Positions 40,985 to 49,764 of a DNA stretch of 50,521 bases are shown here, in pieces. The DNA lies in assembly GCA_900317755.1 (NCBI GenBank), contig ONHZ01000049.1, positions 1-50,521 of the forward strand. The letters are read 5' to 3'. The DNA is from an uncultured Lachnospiraceae bacterium (GTDB taxonomy: Bacteria > Bacillota > Clostridia > Lachnospirales > Lachnospiraceae). A program made the position numbers and the translations under genes. Positions within the stretch are counted from its first letter, which is position 1. The number at the start of each line of letters is the position of its first letter. The notes beneath the pieces were generated by a model. The model saw only the letters and a program-made list of their open reading frames with translations. It was not told where the DNA came from and ran no database searches.

Positions 40985-42895
40985 TTAGTATTTCTTCCCC
41001 AGGATCGTCATCGAAGCGATGATACAGATTACTGTGACACCGACATCACCGAAGACTGCTGCCCACATCGAGGCGAGACCGAAAATTGAAAGCACGATAA
41101 TGAGAAGCTTTACTGTAAGAGCGAAGGTGACATTTGCTCTTACGATGTTCATCGTATGCTTTGCGATTCGGATGACTTTTGGAATCTTTCTGATGTCGTC
41201 ATCCATGAGGACTATGTCTGCGGCTTCGATTGCAGCATCACTTCCTATTGCACCCATCGCAAAACCTATATCTGCACGCATGAGAACCGGTGCATCATTT
41301 ATTCCGTCACCGACAAAGCCAAGCTTCTTTCCGGTCTTTTCAGTTTCAGAAAGCAGGGATTCCACTACGCTTACCTTGTCCTGTGGAAGAAGATCGCTAC
41401 GAACTTCATCTATACCAATTTCTGCGGCGACAGCTTCTGCTGCACTCTTTCTGTCGCCTGTCAGCATTACATTTTTCTTTACGCCTGCCGCCTTAAGGCC
41501 AGTGATTGCTTCGATAACCCCGTCTTTTACGGTATCATTTATCACTATGCAGCCTGCAAATTTTTTATCAAATGCTACATAGACAATCGTGCCGTTTTCT
41601 GTGCTTTCTTTAGCATTAATATCATGTGCATTTAAAAGCTTAATGTTTCCGACCAGAAGCTCTTTTCCATCAAGAAGGACATTTATGCCGTGACCAGCCT
41701 CTTCTTTTGAATCTGAAAGTCTGCCGAAATCAAGCCCTGCTGTGTCGCCATAGGCTTCACGAATGGACTTTGCAATAGGATGATTTGAATAGCCTTCACC
41801 AAGTGTCGCTAGCTCAAGGACCTGCTGCTCTGAAAAATCCTTTTCTGGAAGAACTTTCTGTACTTTGAATTCACCCTTTGTAAGCGTTCCAGTCTTGTCG
41901 AAGACCATTGTTGAAAGTCCTGCAACAGCTTCAAGATAATTGCTCCCTTTAACAAGAACTCCAAACTTCGACGAAGCGCCGATGCCTCCAAAAAATCCAA
42001 GTGGAACCGAAATCACAAGGGCGCAAGGACAGGAAACTATAAGGAAATTACAGGCACGCCTGATGGAATCTGCCCAGGTAAGACCGCCGATTCCAAATAT
42101 TGGCGGAAGTATTGCAAGTGCGACGGCACCGATTGTGACTATAGGAGTATATACCCTTGCAAATCTCGTGATGAACTGCTCAAGTCGGGCCTTTCTAGAC
42201 GATGCATTTTCGACGAGATCAAGAATTTTCGCAACTGTAGAATCCTCGTATTCCTTTATCGCCCTTATGCGAAGCGTGCCTTCTCCATTGACGCAGCCTG
42301 AAATCACCTCATCATCTTTAGAAGCCTTTCTCGGAACGGATTCTCCGGTAAGTGCAGCAGTGTTTAAGAAGGATTCGCCTTCTATTACGATCCCATCAAG
42401 TGGAACCTTCTCACCAGGCTTCACGACAAAGATGTCGCCAATATGCACATCTTCTGGATCTACCTCCTCTACCTTGCCATCCTTTTCAAGATTTGCAAAT
42501 TCCGGAGCGATGCTCATCATCTCGGTAATGGACTGCCTGGATCTTCCTACAGCAATGCTCTGAAAAAGCTCGCCCACCTGATAAAATAGCATGACTGCAA
42601 GTGCTTCAGCATAGGCCTCATCGTCGAGCAAACTCAGTCCAAAGGCGGCCAGCGTCGCAATCATCATGAGGAAGTGCTCATCAAAGACCTGCCCGTGCGC
42701 AATATTTTTGAATGAGGCAAGCAGCACATCATAGCCGATGATCAGATAAGGTATAAAGAACAGGAAAAATTTGACAATCAGCGGTATCCCGTCTAAAGCC
42801 CCGGTTTTATCAAGAATCATCAGGACGGCAAAAATAATAAGGACTATGATTACACGGATAAAAGTTTTCCACTGCTTTTTTGTCATATTTTTCAT
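40985..42895 (-). CDS. cadA: Zinc/cadmium/lead-exporting P1B-type ATPase
   Basis: About 636 residues. The transmembrane metal site SCPCALV, phosphorylation site DKTGTLTKG, TGES actuator motif and hinge GDGINDAPVL are intact. The CPC motif plus the final membrane helices fit the ZntA/CadA group. The usual N-terminal HMA domain is absent; a separate HMA protein is encoded just upstream. The frame extends to a GTG at 42940 overlapping the HMA gene, but the ATG at 42895 (with a weak TAGG site) fits the domain start better. It forms an operon arsR-HMA-ATPase. Confidence 0.92.
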   Translation of the reverse strand: MKNMTKKQWKTFIRVIIVLIIFAVLMILDKTGALDGIPLIVKFFLFFIPYLIIGYDVLLASFKNIAHGQVFDEHFLMMIATLAAFGLSLLDDEAYAEALAVMLFYQVGELFQSIAVGRSRQSITEMMSIAPEFANLEKDGKVEEVDPEDVHIGDIFVVKPGEKVPLDGIVIEGESFLNTAALTGESVPRKASKDDEVISGCVNGEGTLRIRAIKEYEDSTVAKILDLVENASSRKARLEQFITRFARVYTPIVTIGAVALAILPPIFGIGGLTWADSIRRACNFLIVSCPCALVISVPLGFFGGIGASSKFGVLVKGSNYLEAVAGLSTMVFDKTGTLTKGEFKVQKVLPEKDFSEQQVLELATLGEGYSNHPIAKSIREAYGDTAGLDFGRLSDSKEEAGHGINVLLDGKELLVGNIKLLNAHDINAKESTENGTIVYVAFDKKFAGCIVINDTVKDGVIEAITGLKAAGVKKNVMLTGDRKSAAEAVAAEIGIDEVRSDLLPQDKVSVVESLLSETEKTGKKLGFVGDGINDAPVLMRADIGFAMGAIGSDAAIEAADIVLMDDDIRKIPKVIRIAKHTMNIVRANVTFALTVKLLIIVLSIFGLASMWAAVFGDVGVTVICIIASMTILGKKY

Positions 42896-42936
42896 GGTTT
42901 TATACCTATATTCATAAATTGCACGCCAACTAAATA

Positions 42937-43152
42937 TCACACCGTAATAACAGTATCAGGCTCTACATGCTTTGCCTTCTTTATAACAGCATCAAGCACT
43001 TCATCAAATTTATCATCATCAGCTACAAGTGTCAGCTTCTGTGTAAGAAAATTCACATTACAGTCCTCAACGCCATCGACCTTCTTAATCGCATCTTCAA
43101 GCTTTGCAGCGCATGCTGCACAGTCAACTTCACAGGCAAATTTCTTCTTCAT
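42937..43152 (-). CDS. Free-standing heavy-metal-associated (HMA) domain protein
   Basis: 71 residues forming one ferredoxin-like HMA domain: MKKKFACEVDCAACAAKLED, VDGVEDCNVNFLTQKLTL. The metal motif is CAAC, preceded by another cysteine, rather than the usual GMTCxxC. It probably delivers Zn or Cd to, or regulates, the ATPase encoded next, which lacks its own HMA domain. AAGGAG-type site upstream; 30 bases after arsR. Confidence 0.9.
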   Translation of the reverse strand: MKKKFACEVDCAACAAKLEDAIKKVDGVEDCNVNFLTQKLTLVADDDKFDEVLDAVIKKAKHVEPDTVITV

Positions 43153-43181
43153 AATGGGTTCCTTCTTTCTCCTAAAAAATT

Positions 43182-43550
43182 TTATCTATGGTAGCTCTCT
43201 TCGAGATGCTCAAGCCCGGTCCCGATAATCGTCCTGACATGATCATCCGCAAGGAAATATATGACCTGCTTTCCTTCGCGGCGAGAACCAATGAGCTTCG
43301 CTTGCTTCAAGGTTTTCAACTGATGAGATACGGCAGAAACTGTCATACCAAGTGTTTCTGCGAGGTCGCATACACATATATCTTCCTCAAAAAGAGCAAA
43401 AAGGATTCTGATTCTCGTCGAATCCCCAAAAACCTTGAAAAGCTCAGCCAAATCATAAAGTTCTTCTTCTTCTGGCATCTTCGCACATACCGAATCGACC
43501 TTATCTTTATGAACTTCTCTTACTTCACAAACTTCAATCTCATCTGACAT
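43182..43550 (-). CDS. ArsR/SmtB-family metal-responsive repressor (CadC-like)
   Basis: 122 residues. The winged helix contains the alpha3 metal site EEDICVCDLAE and recognition helix TVSAVSHQLKTLKQAKLI. An N-terminal CEVREVHKDKV segment supplies extra cysteine and histidine ligands as in CadC. The C-terminal helix keeps DDHVRTIIGTGLEH, the alpha5 zinc site. It should repress its own operon until Cd, Pb or Zn binds. A 26-base palindrome upstream is the likely operator. Confidence 0.93.
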   Translation of the reverse strand: MSDEIEVCEVREVHKDKVDSVCAKMPEEEELYDLAELFKVFGDSTRIRILFALFEEDICVCDLAETLGMTVSAVSHQLKTLKQAKLIGSRREGKQVIYFLADDHVRTIIGTGLEHLEESYHR

Positions 43551-43567
43551 AGCATTTCCTCACTCAC

Positions 43568-43593
43568 ATCATTTGAGCAATTGTTCAAATGAT
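43568..43593. promoter_or_regulatory. ArsR/SmtB operator
   Basis: A 26-base imperfect palindrome, arms ATCATTTGA and TCAAATGAT around GCAATTGT, lies between the -10 box and the arsR start codon. It is the 12-2-12 type of inverted repeat bound by this family. Confidence 0.75.
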
Positions 43594-43599
43594 AATAAA

Positions 43600-43639
43600 A
43601 AATATACTCCTGACATTATGCAATGTCAAGAGTATATTT
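43600..43639 (-). terminator. Terminator of the dehydrogenase gene that also contains the arsR promoter
   Basis: AAATATACTC and TGACATT (43600-43617) pair with AATGTCA and GAGTATATTT (43622-43639) around a 4-base loop; on the minus strand TTTTTT follows, right after the 3-hydroxyacyl-CoA dehydrogenase stop. The same bases hold a full promoter for arsR: TTGACA (plus 43624-43629), a 17-base spacer and TATATT (plus 43601-43606). Confidence 0.8.
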
Positions 43640-43642
43640 ACA

Positions 43643-44608
43643 TTATTTCTTAGAATAATCATAAAATCCCTTGCCGGAATTTATGCCCTTCTCGCCCTTG
43701 TCAATCTTCTCCTTAAGGATTCCTGCAAATTTATTTAGAGGAGTGCCTTCCTTCTGGGCTTCTGGCTGCATGATTGTAATATTGTATGCTGTCTCAAGAC
43801 CTACAATATCGAAAATCTTGAACGGTCCCTTAGGTGCACCGGTGCCAAGCTCCCAGGTCTTGTCGATTGTCTCTACATCGGAAACTCCCTTTGCGAGAAG
43901 CGTACCTGCTGAAAGAAGGAATGGAACAAGCATTGAATTTAGAATATATCCCGGCTGCTCCTTATGAAGCTCGAGTGGGATCATATTTATTTCTCTCGCA
44001 AAATCAACCGTTGCCTTGTATACTTCAGGAGAAGTCTGAGGCTCACCCATGACTTCTGCCGTGTTCTGCCTCCAGATGGAATTTGCAAAATGAAGGGCGC
44101 AGAATCTGTCAGGACGGCCGGTGGATTCTGCAAGCATGCTCGGAAGAAGAGTGGATGAATTCGTAAGAAGAATCGTCTTTTCAGGAAGGAATTCCTGCAT
44201 CTTCTTAAAGAGCTCTTCCTTTGCTGCAGGGTCTTCTGCCATTGCCTCTATTACGATGTCTGCATTTTCAAAGGCCTTTGCCATGTCAAGCTCTATGTGA
44301 ATGAGCTCCTTGAAATTCTTTTTTGCCTTTGCAATGTTTTCGTCTATCTTTTCATTTGTGATTTCCGCAGGGCTGTTAAAAAGTGCCTTCGGATAGAGAT
44401 ATGCAGCCATCGGACTTCCGATGAGCTTCCTCGAATACTCAAGATCTCCAATAATTGCTGCAGAGTAACGATCGATTTTCGGCTGGGTCCTTCCAATAGA
44501 ACCTTCGCTCCTAAGCCAGAATGTCGTGTCATGCCCTGTGTATGCGCACATCAAAGCAATCTGAACACCAAGAACTCCGCCTCCTGCTAGTACTACCTTC
44601 TTTACCAT
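43643..44608 (-). CDS. 3-hydroxyacyl-CoA dehydrogenase family protein
   Basis: 321 residues. The N-terminal Rossmann fold has VVLAGGGVLGVQIALMCAYT; EAMAEDPAAKEELF, LTNSSTLLPSML and RFCALHFANSIW follow. The last carries the catalytic histidine in an HFAN context where most relatives have HFxNP. The C-terminal domain shows GYILNSMLVPFL and SGKGFYDY. It oxidises a 3-hydroxyacyl-CoA or similar hydroxy acid with NAD. No other butyrate or beta-oxidation genes are adjacent, so the pathway is not clear. Confidence 0.87.
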   Translation of the reverse strand: MVKKVVLAGGGVLGVQIALMCAYTGHDTTFWLRSEGSIGRTQPKIDRYSAAIIGDLEYSRKLIGSPMAAYLYPKALFNSPAEITNEKIDENIAKAKKNFKELIHIELDMAKAFENADIVIEAMAEDPAAKEELFKKMQEFLPEKTILLTNSSTLLPSMLAESTGRPDRFCALHFANSIWRQNTAEVMGEPQTSPEVYKATVDFAREINMIPLELHKEQPGYILNSMLVPFLLSAGTLLAKGVSDVETIDKTWELGTGAPKGPFKIFDIVGLETAYNITIMQPEAQKEGTPLNKFAGILKEKIDKGEKGINSGKGFYDYSKK

Positions 44609-44763
44609 TTAGTTTCCCCTTTCATAAAAACAAAGATGCCACAAAAACTTACGGTCTCAATTCTTTTATTCAAAAAAACAGCATCAACCCCGTGGCACAG
44701 CCCCAAAATGCCTTACTTAATGGATTATAACATAATTTTTTTTAGTGTAAAAAGTGATATTTC

Positions 44764-45828
44764 TCATTCTGCATTCAGCATTGCAGAATATTCAAGAATA
44801 AACTGTCCAAACTCCGGCAACGTAAAATATACATACCCATATTTCTCGCCATCAATAAGCCCTTTTCTAATGAGTCTCATCCTGTATGGATTATACTGAT
44901 TTGTACTCCAGCTTAATTTTTCACGAATCTCTTTATTCTGATTTGTCTTTGAACTTGCTATCGCAAAAACTACATCCCTGTCTTTTGCTGAAAGACCAGA
45001 AAATATCTTCATATATGAGTATTCAGCAAGATATCTGTATGCTTCATCAAAAGCTTTATTAAAATCACCCTGATTTTCCCATGTATGATAACCCAAAACC
45101 TGAAATGCAAAAGGGTATCCCTTCGTCCAGGCAGCCATTTTTACAGCATCTTCCCTGGAATTTTCAAATGTATCCTTGTAACTATCTGCTATGGTAAACT
45201 GGTTCAAGGGATTCATAGTAACCCTTGTTGCTCTATATAGAAATGTAAGATTCGGTGTATTCTGCAGTGCTTCTATATTTTCATAAAGACCTGTCATAAG
45301 CATAAAAACGGGTAAATGATGTCGAACGAAAATCTGAAACGAACTACAGAACACCTTCAGATTTTCATTTGGTATTACCTCATCTATGCAGATTAGGACA
45401 TGTTTTCCTTTCTTCTTAATACTTTCAAGCATCCTTGATAATGCGGTTTCAATATCAGAAATCGGCACTGACCCAGTAACCGTGAGACCTATACCAAATA
45501 ATGACAAATTAATATTAGCTGATTTGAAAAGCCTTGCTAGCGCATTGTCACTGGTTAATTTTGCAGCCAGACTTTGAAGCATATCCCTGTCGGCACTAAG
45601 CTCAACGCATATCCAATCCTTTTGTTTAGAAAAATAATCAGAAATATCAGACATGAAAACAGTTTTACCTGATCCACGAATACCTGTGATCATATAAGCC
45701 TGCTGCGACGGAATATCCTGAGAGAAAACTTTTATTATTGACTTAGCTTCTTCGTCACGATTAATCACCATATGCGGTTCACGGCCAAAGATAATTGAAT
45801 ATGGATTTTCCTTTGAATAGTCTGGCAT
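44764..45828 (-). CDS. AAA-type ATPase with C-terminal winged helix (archaeal-type ATPase family)
   Basis: 354 residues. Walker A TGIRGSGKTVFM near residue 50, Walker B HVLICIDEV near 145, then TRVTMNPLNQF and a helical lid, and a winged helix from about residue 275 (FSGLSAKDRDVVFAIASSK). Proteins of this kind occur as lone genes, often repeated and mobile, in Firmicutes and archaea, with unknown function. AAAGGA lies upstream of the ATG. A nested 29-base repeat array occupies its promoter region, and a fragment of a related gene lies divergently at 46041. Confidence 0.82.
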   Translation of the reverse strand: MPDYSKENPYSIIFGREPHMVINRDEEAKSIIKVFSQDIPSQQAYMITGIRGSGKTVFMSDISDYFSKQKDWICVELSADRDMLQSLAAKLTSDNALARLFKSANINLSLFGIGLTVTGSVPISDIETALSRMLESIKKKGKHVLICIDEVIPNENLKVFCSSFQIFVRHHLPVFMLMTGLYENIEALQNTPNLTFLYRATRVTMNPLNQFTIADSYKDTFENSREDAVKMAAWTKGYPFAFQVLGYHTWENQGDFNKAFDEAYRYLAEYSYMKIFSGLSAKDRDVVFAIASSKTNQNKEIREKLSWSTNQYNPYRMRLIRKGLIDGEKYGYVYFTLPEFGQFILEYSAMLNAE

Positions 45829-45850
45829 TGCTTGTCCTTTAATAGTGTTT

Positions 45851-45930
45851 TACTGCTTTTTACTGGTTTTGTATTGTTTTACTGGTTTTTACTGCTTTTA
45901 TATTATTTTACTACTTTTTACTGGTTTTGC
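45851..45930. repeat. Nested 29-base iteron array upstream of the ATPase gene
   Basis: Three 29-base units (45851-45879, 45880-45908, 45909-about 45930) each contain three roughly 10-base sub-repeats of the form TTTTACTGG. TACTG or a variant starts at 45851, 45861, 45872, 45880, 45890, 45901, 45909 and 45919, a 10-11-8 rhythm repeated. The array lies 23 bases upstream of the ATPase start codon. Confidence 0.8.
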
Positions 45931-46040
45931 AAGGATGTTTTTATTAACAATTTTTATTATGACGTGGTAGCCGCCAAAATAAGTTATTCCCCCAACATCT
46001 TAAAAAACAGCAATATCAATTTGAGGTAATGCTCTTATGA

Positions 46041-46349
46041 GAATATGGAGTTACCGATTTCATAAATAACAAAAAATTATTTTCTGAATATGAGGCTCTT
46101 TTGGATGACTTCGCATACAAAAAAATCTGGACCGAGCTCACAAAAAAAGAGCAGGATATTGTCCTGTCCTTAGACGATCATAAAAGTATGAAAGCTTCCG
46201 ATATCTGCATTGCAACAGGTATGTCAAACAGTCTTTTTTCACAGTACAGAAAAAAACTTATTGACAAGGTAATCCTAACAAGCCCATCTTATGGATATGT
46301 CGAACTCACCTTGTTGAGATTACATAAAATTTGCCAGTACTATGAATAA
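46041..46349 (+). pseudogene. C-terminal fragment of a related AAA ATPase
   Basis: An open frame after a TGA at 46038 reads EYGVTDFINNKKLFSEYEAL, then DDFAYKKIWTELTKKEQDIV and a winged helix to the stop. This resembles the C-terminal lid and winged helix of the ATPase at 44764 (YSYMKIFSGLSAKDRDVVFA). The nucleotide-binding part is absent. It is a remnant of a paralogue facing the other way. An ATG at 46104 could start a 81-residue product, but no ribosome binding site supports it. Confidence 0.6.
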
Positions 46350-46368
46350 TTTTTCATAATTAATTACT

Positions 46369-47124
46369 TCAGTAGCTCACGTCGCCGTTTGATGCACTGA
46401 TATCTTTTTCCTTGAAGTCTGACTTTTTCAATCTGATATCCCCGTATTCAGACCTTGCCTTTATCTTGCTGCCAGAAGAATTTTTTACATAAATATCTCC
46501 CGAATCAACTTTTATATCCATGTCCTTTACAGTCACATTATCAAAATTCATATCACCAGAATCCGCTGTAGCATCAATATCTGATGATTCAGTATCATTT
46601 ATTTTTACGTCACCCGAATCTACTTTAAGCTTAATATTTTTTGCTGTAAGTCCATCAATAGTTAGATCACCGGCATCTGTATTAATCTTCAGTTTGTCTG
46701 AATTTCCTGCAAAAAGCCTTACATCACCAGCCTCTGTTTTTATTGAAATGCTCTTAAATTCTGCATCAGAAGGGACAAAAATAATAATTGTATCTTCTGT
46801 CCAGCTTTTTGCGTTAAAGCTGAAATTAAAGTTGATATCATTTTTCTTATTCTTTTCATAAATCTGCAGCATATCTCCATCCCCCACGATGCTTGGACTG
46901 CTGCCATAATAGTCCACCTTAAAAGAGTCACCTTGCCTGATTTCCACATTTCTTGAAGATAATTCCACTGAAATTTTTTTAATGTCATTATTTTTTATGG
47001 TTTCGGTATAATGTTTTGTATCCATTGTTTTATTTTTATAGAATACATTCATACATGTTCCAAAAATAATGGAAAATACCGTAATAAGCGAAATCGCAAT
47101 CAAATAAATACTTTTCTTATTCAT
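46369..47124 (-). CDS. DUF4097-family beta-helix surface protein
   Basis: 251 residues. An N-terminal membrane anchor (residues about 7-27) is followed by beta-strand repeats rich in aspartate: SIKTEAGDVRL, KINTDAGDLTIDGL, LKVDSGDVKINDTES, ATADSGDMNFDNV, IKVDSGDIYVKNSS, each about 18-20 residues. This is the DUF4097/adhesin-like beta-helix. Function is unknown. Last gene of the PadR-DUF1700-DUF4097 operon, a common arrangement in Firmicutes linked to envelope responses. Confidence 0.9.
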   Translation of the reverse strand: MNKKSIYLIAISLITVFSIIFGTCMNVFYKNKTMDTKHYTETIKNNDIKKISVELSSRNVEIRQGDSFKVDYYGSSPSIVGDGDMLQIYEKNKKNDINFNFSFNAKSWTEDTIIIFVPSDAEFKSISIKTEAGDVRLFAGNSDKLKINTDAGDLTIDGLTAKNIKLKVDSGDVKINDTESSDIDATADSGDMNFDNVTVKDMDIKVDSGDIYVKNSSGSKIKARSEYGDIRLKKSDFKEKDISASNGDVSY

Positions 47125-47139
47125 AGCTTTCTCCCTCCA

Positions 47140-48111
47140 TCAAGCCTTTCCAAAAGAGTTTCGAAAAATAATATCCAAGACTTTTGAAAAAATGCCAGCA
47201 ATTGGCCATATTATCCATGAGATTGTCCAGGTAAAGGTAAGAAAGCTTATAGTAAGATACAGGCATGTAACAGTCGGCCAATATAATTCCATAATAGTAT
47301 TTGCCGCTTTGTTATTGTATCCTCTACTCTCGTTTTGTCCGGCTACATAGTTTCCGGAAATTGTGTTCTCATCATTTATTGACAGTAATTCCTTATAAGT
47401 ATTTGAAATTCCGCTCTGGATAATGATTAACACAACGCCTGCCGCAATCATAATCATCATAATTACAGTTCCAATTGCGTCATTTTCTCCATGGCTTATA
47501 CTCCCAGCAATAGCACAAGGAATTACAGATATTACTATCAGTACAACTCCTAATGCAAGTAAAATTCCCTTTTTTGTCCTGAATTTCTCCCGTTCATCTG
47601 AAAGATAATTCACGGAATCATAATCTATCAAACAAGGTTCATTATAAAGATAATTCCATTTCTGATTAAAAACTCCTCCAAAAATAAATAGCCCAACAGC
47701 AAGACCAATGAACACAAATAGATTTGCAATACTGAATACATCAGGCATTGACATAATAAAACCATCTGCACAGTTAATACAGAGCGCAACGCCTATCGCT
47801 TCTAGAACTGTCTTTATGGTTTTATCAGAAATACATTCCTTAATTTCTGAAAGGCTTACCTTTCTTCTCGGGACTTCTTCCTTCTTTTCATTTATTACTT
47901 TGCTGATTCCAAGGCTTTCCGCAAGCTCGTCAAGATTTCCAAATTCAGAAATGACCTGGGCTACGGCCTCATTTTCAGGCTTTCCTTCTGAAATCAGTTC
48001 GTCGTATTTATCTTCCATCATTGACAGAAGCTCATCATGTGCTTTTCTTACTTCTACTGTATTTGGCAGATTCTGAAACATCATTTCCAGATAATTTTTT
48101 ATCGTGTCCAT
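47140..48111 (-). CDS. HAAS/DUF1700-family membrane protein
   Basis: 323 residues. The N-terminal helical HAAS/DUF1700 domain (residues 1-70: VRKAHDELLSMMEDKYDELI, VISEFGNLDELAESLG) leads into about six membrane helices. Partner of PadR regulators; the soluble helical part is thought to interact with PadR or the membrane, but the mechanism is unproven. It lies 15 bases before the DUF4097 gene and 65 bases after padR. Confidence 0.88.
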   Translation of the reverse strand: MDTIKNYLEMMFQNLPNTVEVRKAHDELLSMMEDKYDELISEGKPENEAVAQVISEFGNLDELAESLGISKVINEKKEEVPRRKVSLSEIKECISDKTIKTVLEAIGVALCINCADGFIMSMPDVFSIANLFVFIGLAVGLFIFGGVFNQKWNYLYNEPCLIDYDSVNYLSDEREKFRTKKGILLALGVVLIVISVIPCAIAGSISHGENDAIGTVIMMIMIAAGVVLIIIQSGISNTYKELLSINDENTISGNYVAGQNESRGYNNKAANTIMELYWPTVTCLYLTISFLTFTWTISWIIWPIAGIFSKVLDIIFRNSFGKA

Positions 48112-48175
48112 AATTTTTCCTCTCTATTCATCTTTTTTACAATATTTATTCAAATAAATGGGCTTCAAATGAAAT

Positions 48176-48514
48176 TTATTGTTCTTCTTTTATAATAAAT
48201 TTCTCAATCACTTCTTTAGTAAGCTCCCACTCTTCGCATTTCATCCTGTAATATTCTTTTCCCTTTTCAGAAATTTTATAATATGTCCTCTTTTTTCCAT
48301 TTTCCGCAACCTGACTGTATGACGTAATGTATCCATTTTTCTCAAGTCTCGTAAAGGCTGAATAAAGCGTGGTTTCCTTTATCACATACTTTCCTTCTGA
48401 CCGCTCCGAAATCTCTTTTGAAAGAGCATAGCCATAATTGTCGCTTTCATTCAAAAGGCAGAGCAACATCGTGTCTGTGTACCCGCGAATCACATCGCTC
48501 GAAATCTCACTCAT
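48176..48514 (-). CDS. PadR-family transcriptional regulator
   Basis: 112 residues. The winged helix has RGYTDTMLLCLLNESDNYGY, ALSKEISERS, KETTLYSAFTRLEKNGYITS and KKRTYYKISEKGKEYY, followed by the PadR dimer helix. The ATG at 48514 has GAGGAGG upstream; the longer frame to 48535 covers that site. It likely represses its own operon through the repeats at 48558-48616. Confidence 0.93.
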   Translation of the reverse strand: MSEISSDVIRGYTDTMLLCLLNESDNYGYALSKEISERSEGKYVIKETTLYSAFTRLEKNGYITSYSQVAENGKKRTYYKISEKGKEYYRMKCEEWELTKEVIEKFIIKEEQ

Positions 48515-48557
48515 AGGACCTCCTCTCCAATTCAAACTTTTCCTTTGCTTGTCGTAC

Positions 48558-48616
48558 TACGACTGTCGTATTATGTCTGATGAAGTAAATATACTACGAC
48601 TGATGAAGTATGTCAA
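48558..48616 (-). promoter_or_regulatory. padR operon promoter and operator
   Basis: TTGACA (plus 48611-48616), a 17-base spacer and TATATT (plus 48588-48593). A TACGAC-T-GTCGTA palindrome lies at 48558-48570, and ACTTCATCAG and GTCGTAGTA each occur twice across spacer and start region. Such repeats fit PadR autorepression. Confidence 0.7.
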
Positions 48617-48786
48617 TACTATTATTTATTTTTTTAAAATTTTACTCTGATAATTTATTTATCTAATAAATTAAAACCTTTACTTCAAATAATAAAATTA
48701 TCTGCTATAATATTGTAATTTGATGAATAAAAAGGTTAATGAAAGAAATACTGTAAAATTATTTATTAGCAGACAGATTGGAAAAA

Positions 48787-49629
48787 ATGAGAGAAATTGA
48801 TACAAAAGAAATTGGAAACGCCATAAAGGAAATGTTCATTGAAGCAAACTATGAGCTTTCGCCTGATATGGAAAATGCTATGAAGTCAGCTAAAAATGCT
48901 GAGACAAGCGAGCTGGGTAAACAGGTTTTATCAACACTTGAAGAAAATCTTGTGATTGCAAAAAATGACAAAATTCCTATCTGCCAGGACACAGGAATGG
49001 CAGTCGTCTTCCTTGAAATTGGTCAGGAAGTCGCACTTACTGGAGACTATCTTGAAGATGCAGTAAATAAAGGTGTTAAAGAAGCCTATACTGAAGGATA
49101 TTTGAGAAAATCCGTGGTTTCTGATCCCATTCTTCGAGAGAACACAAAGGATAATACTCCTGCCATAATTCATACAAAAATTGTAAAGGGCGACAAGATT
49201 AAAATCACCGTAGAGCCAAAGGGATTCGGTTCTGAAAATATGTCAAAGCTTTTTATGCTAAAGCCAGCCGACGGCATTGAAGGTGTAAAGGTAAAAATCC
49301 TCGAAACCGTACAGGCTGCCGGTCCTAATGCCTGTCCCCCTTTTGTAATCGGTGTCGGCATTGGCGGCGATTTTGAAAAAGCAGCCCTTATGGCAAAGCA
49401 TGCACTTACAAGAGAAACTGGTACACATAGTGATGTGAAGTGGGTTTCTGATCTCGAAGAAGAAATGCTTGCTAAAATAAATGAATCAGGGCTTGGACCT
49501 GCCGGACTTGGTGGATCAGTCACAGCACTTGCTATAAATATTGAGACTTTTGCTACACATATTGCAGGGCTTCCGCTTGCAATCAATATGTGCTGCCATG
49601 TAAATCGTCATCGTACAAGGACAATCTAG
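48787..49629 (+). CDS. Fumarate hydratase class I, alpha subunit
   Basis: 280 residues. Iron-sulfur hydro-lyase alpha chain with [4Fe-4S] cysteines in KIPICQDTGMAV, GPNACPPFVIGVGIGG and INMCCHVNRH. It interconverts fumarate and malate with the beta subunit encoded 135 bases downstream. A tartrate dehydratase cannot be excluded, as it shares the fold. I prefer the ATG at 48787; a TTG at 48778 would add three residues. Confidence 0.9.
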   Translation: MREIDTKEIGNAIKEMFIEANYELSPDMENAMKSAKNAETSELGKQVLSTLEENLVIAKNDKIPICQDTGMAVVFLEIGQEVALTGDYLEDAVNKGVKEAYTEGYLRKSVVSDPILRENTKDNTPAIIHTKIVKGDKIKITVEPKGFGSENMSKLFMLKPADGIEGVKVKILETVQAAGPNACPPFVIGVGIGGDFEKAALMAKHALTRETGTHSDVKWVSDLEEEMLAKINESGLGPAGLGGSVTALAINIETFATHIAGLPLAINMCCHVNRHRTRTI

Positions 49630-49764
49630 TAATTGTGATATTAAACTCACATTTACTGTTTTTGTTTCAGGCATTAATATTTTTTTCGTACTCGGACTTG
49701 GTTTTGAATAATTAATGATTCATTGCCATTCTATAAAGTGACATAGATAAATAAGGAATTAACC

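Noticed and set aside
41156-41635. A 159-codon plus-strand frame opposite the P-type ATPase
   Set aside because: A shadow of the ATPase coding sequence with scattered Cys and Tyr and no start signal.
45832-46029. A 65-codon hydrophobic frame upstream of the ATPase
   Set aside because: Its Phe/Tyr/Leu-rich content is simply the translation of the TTTTACTGG iterons.
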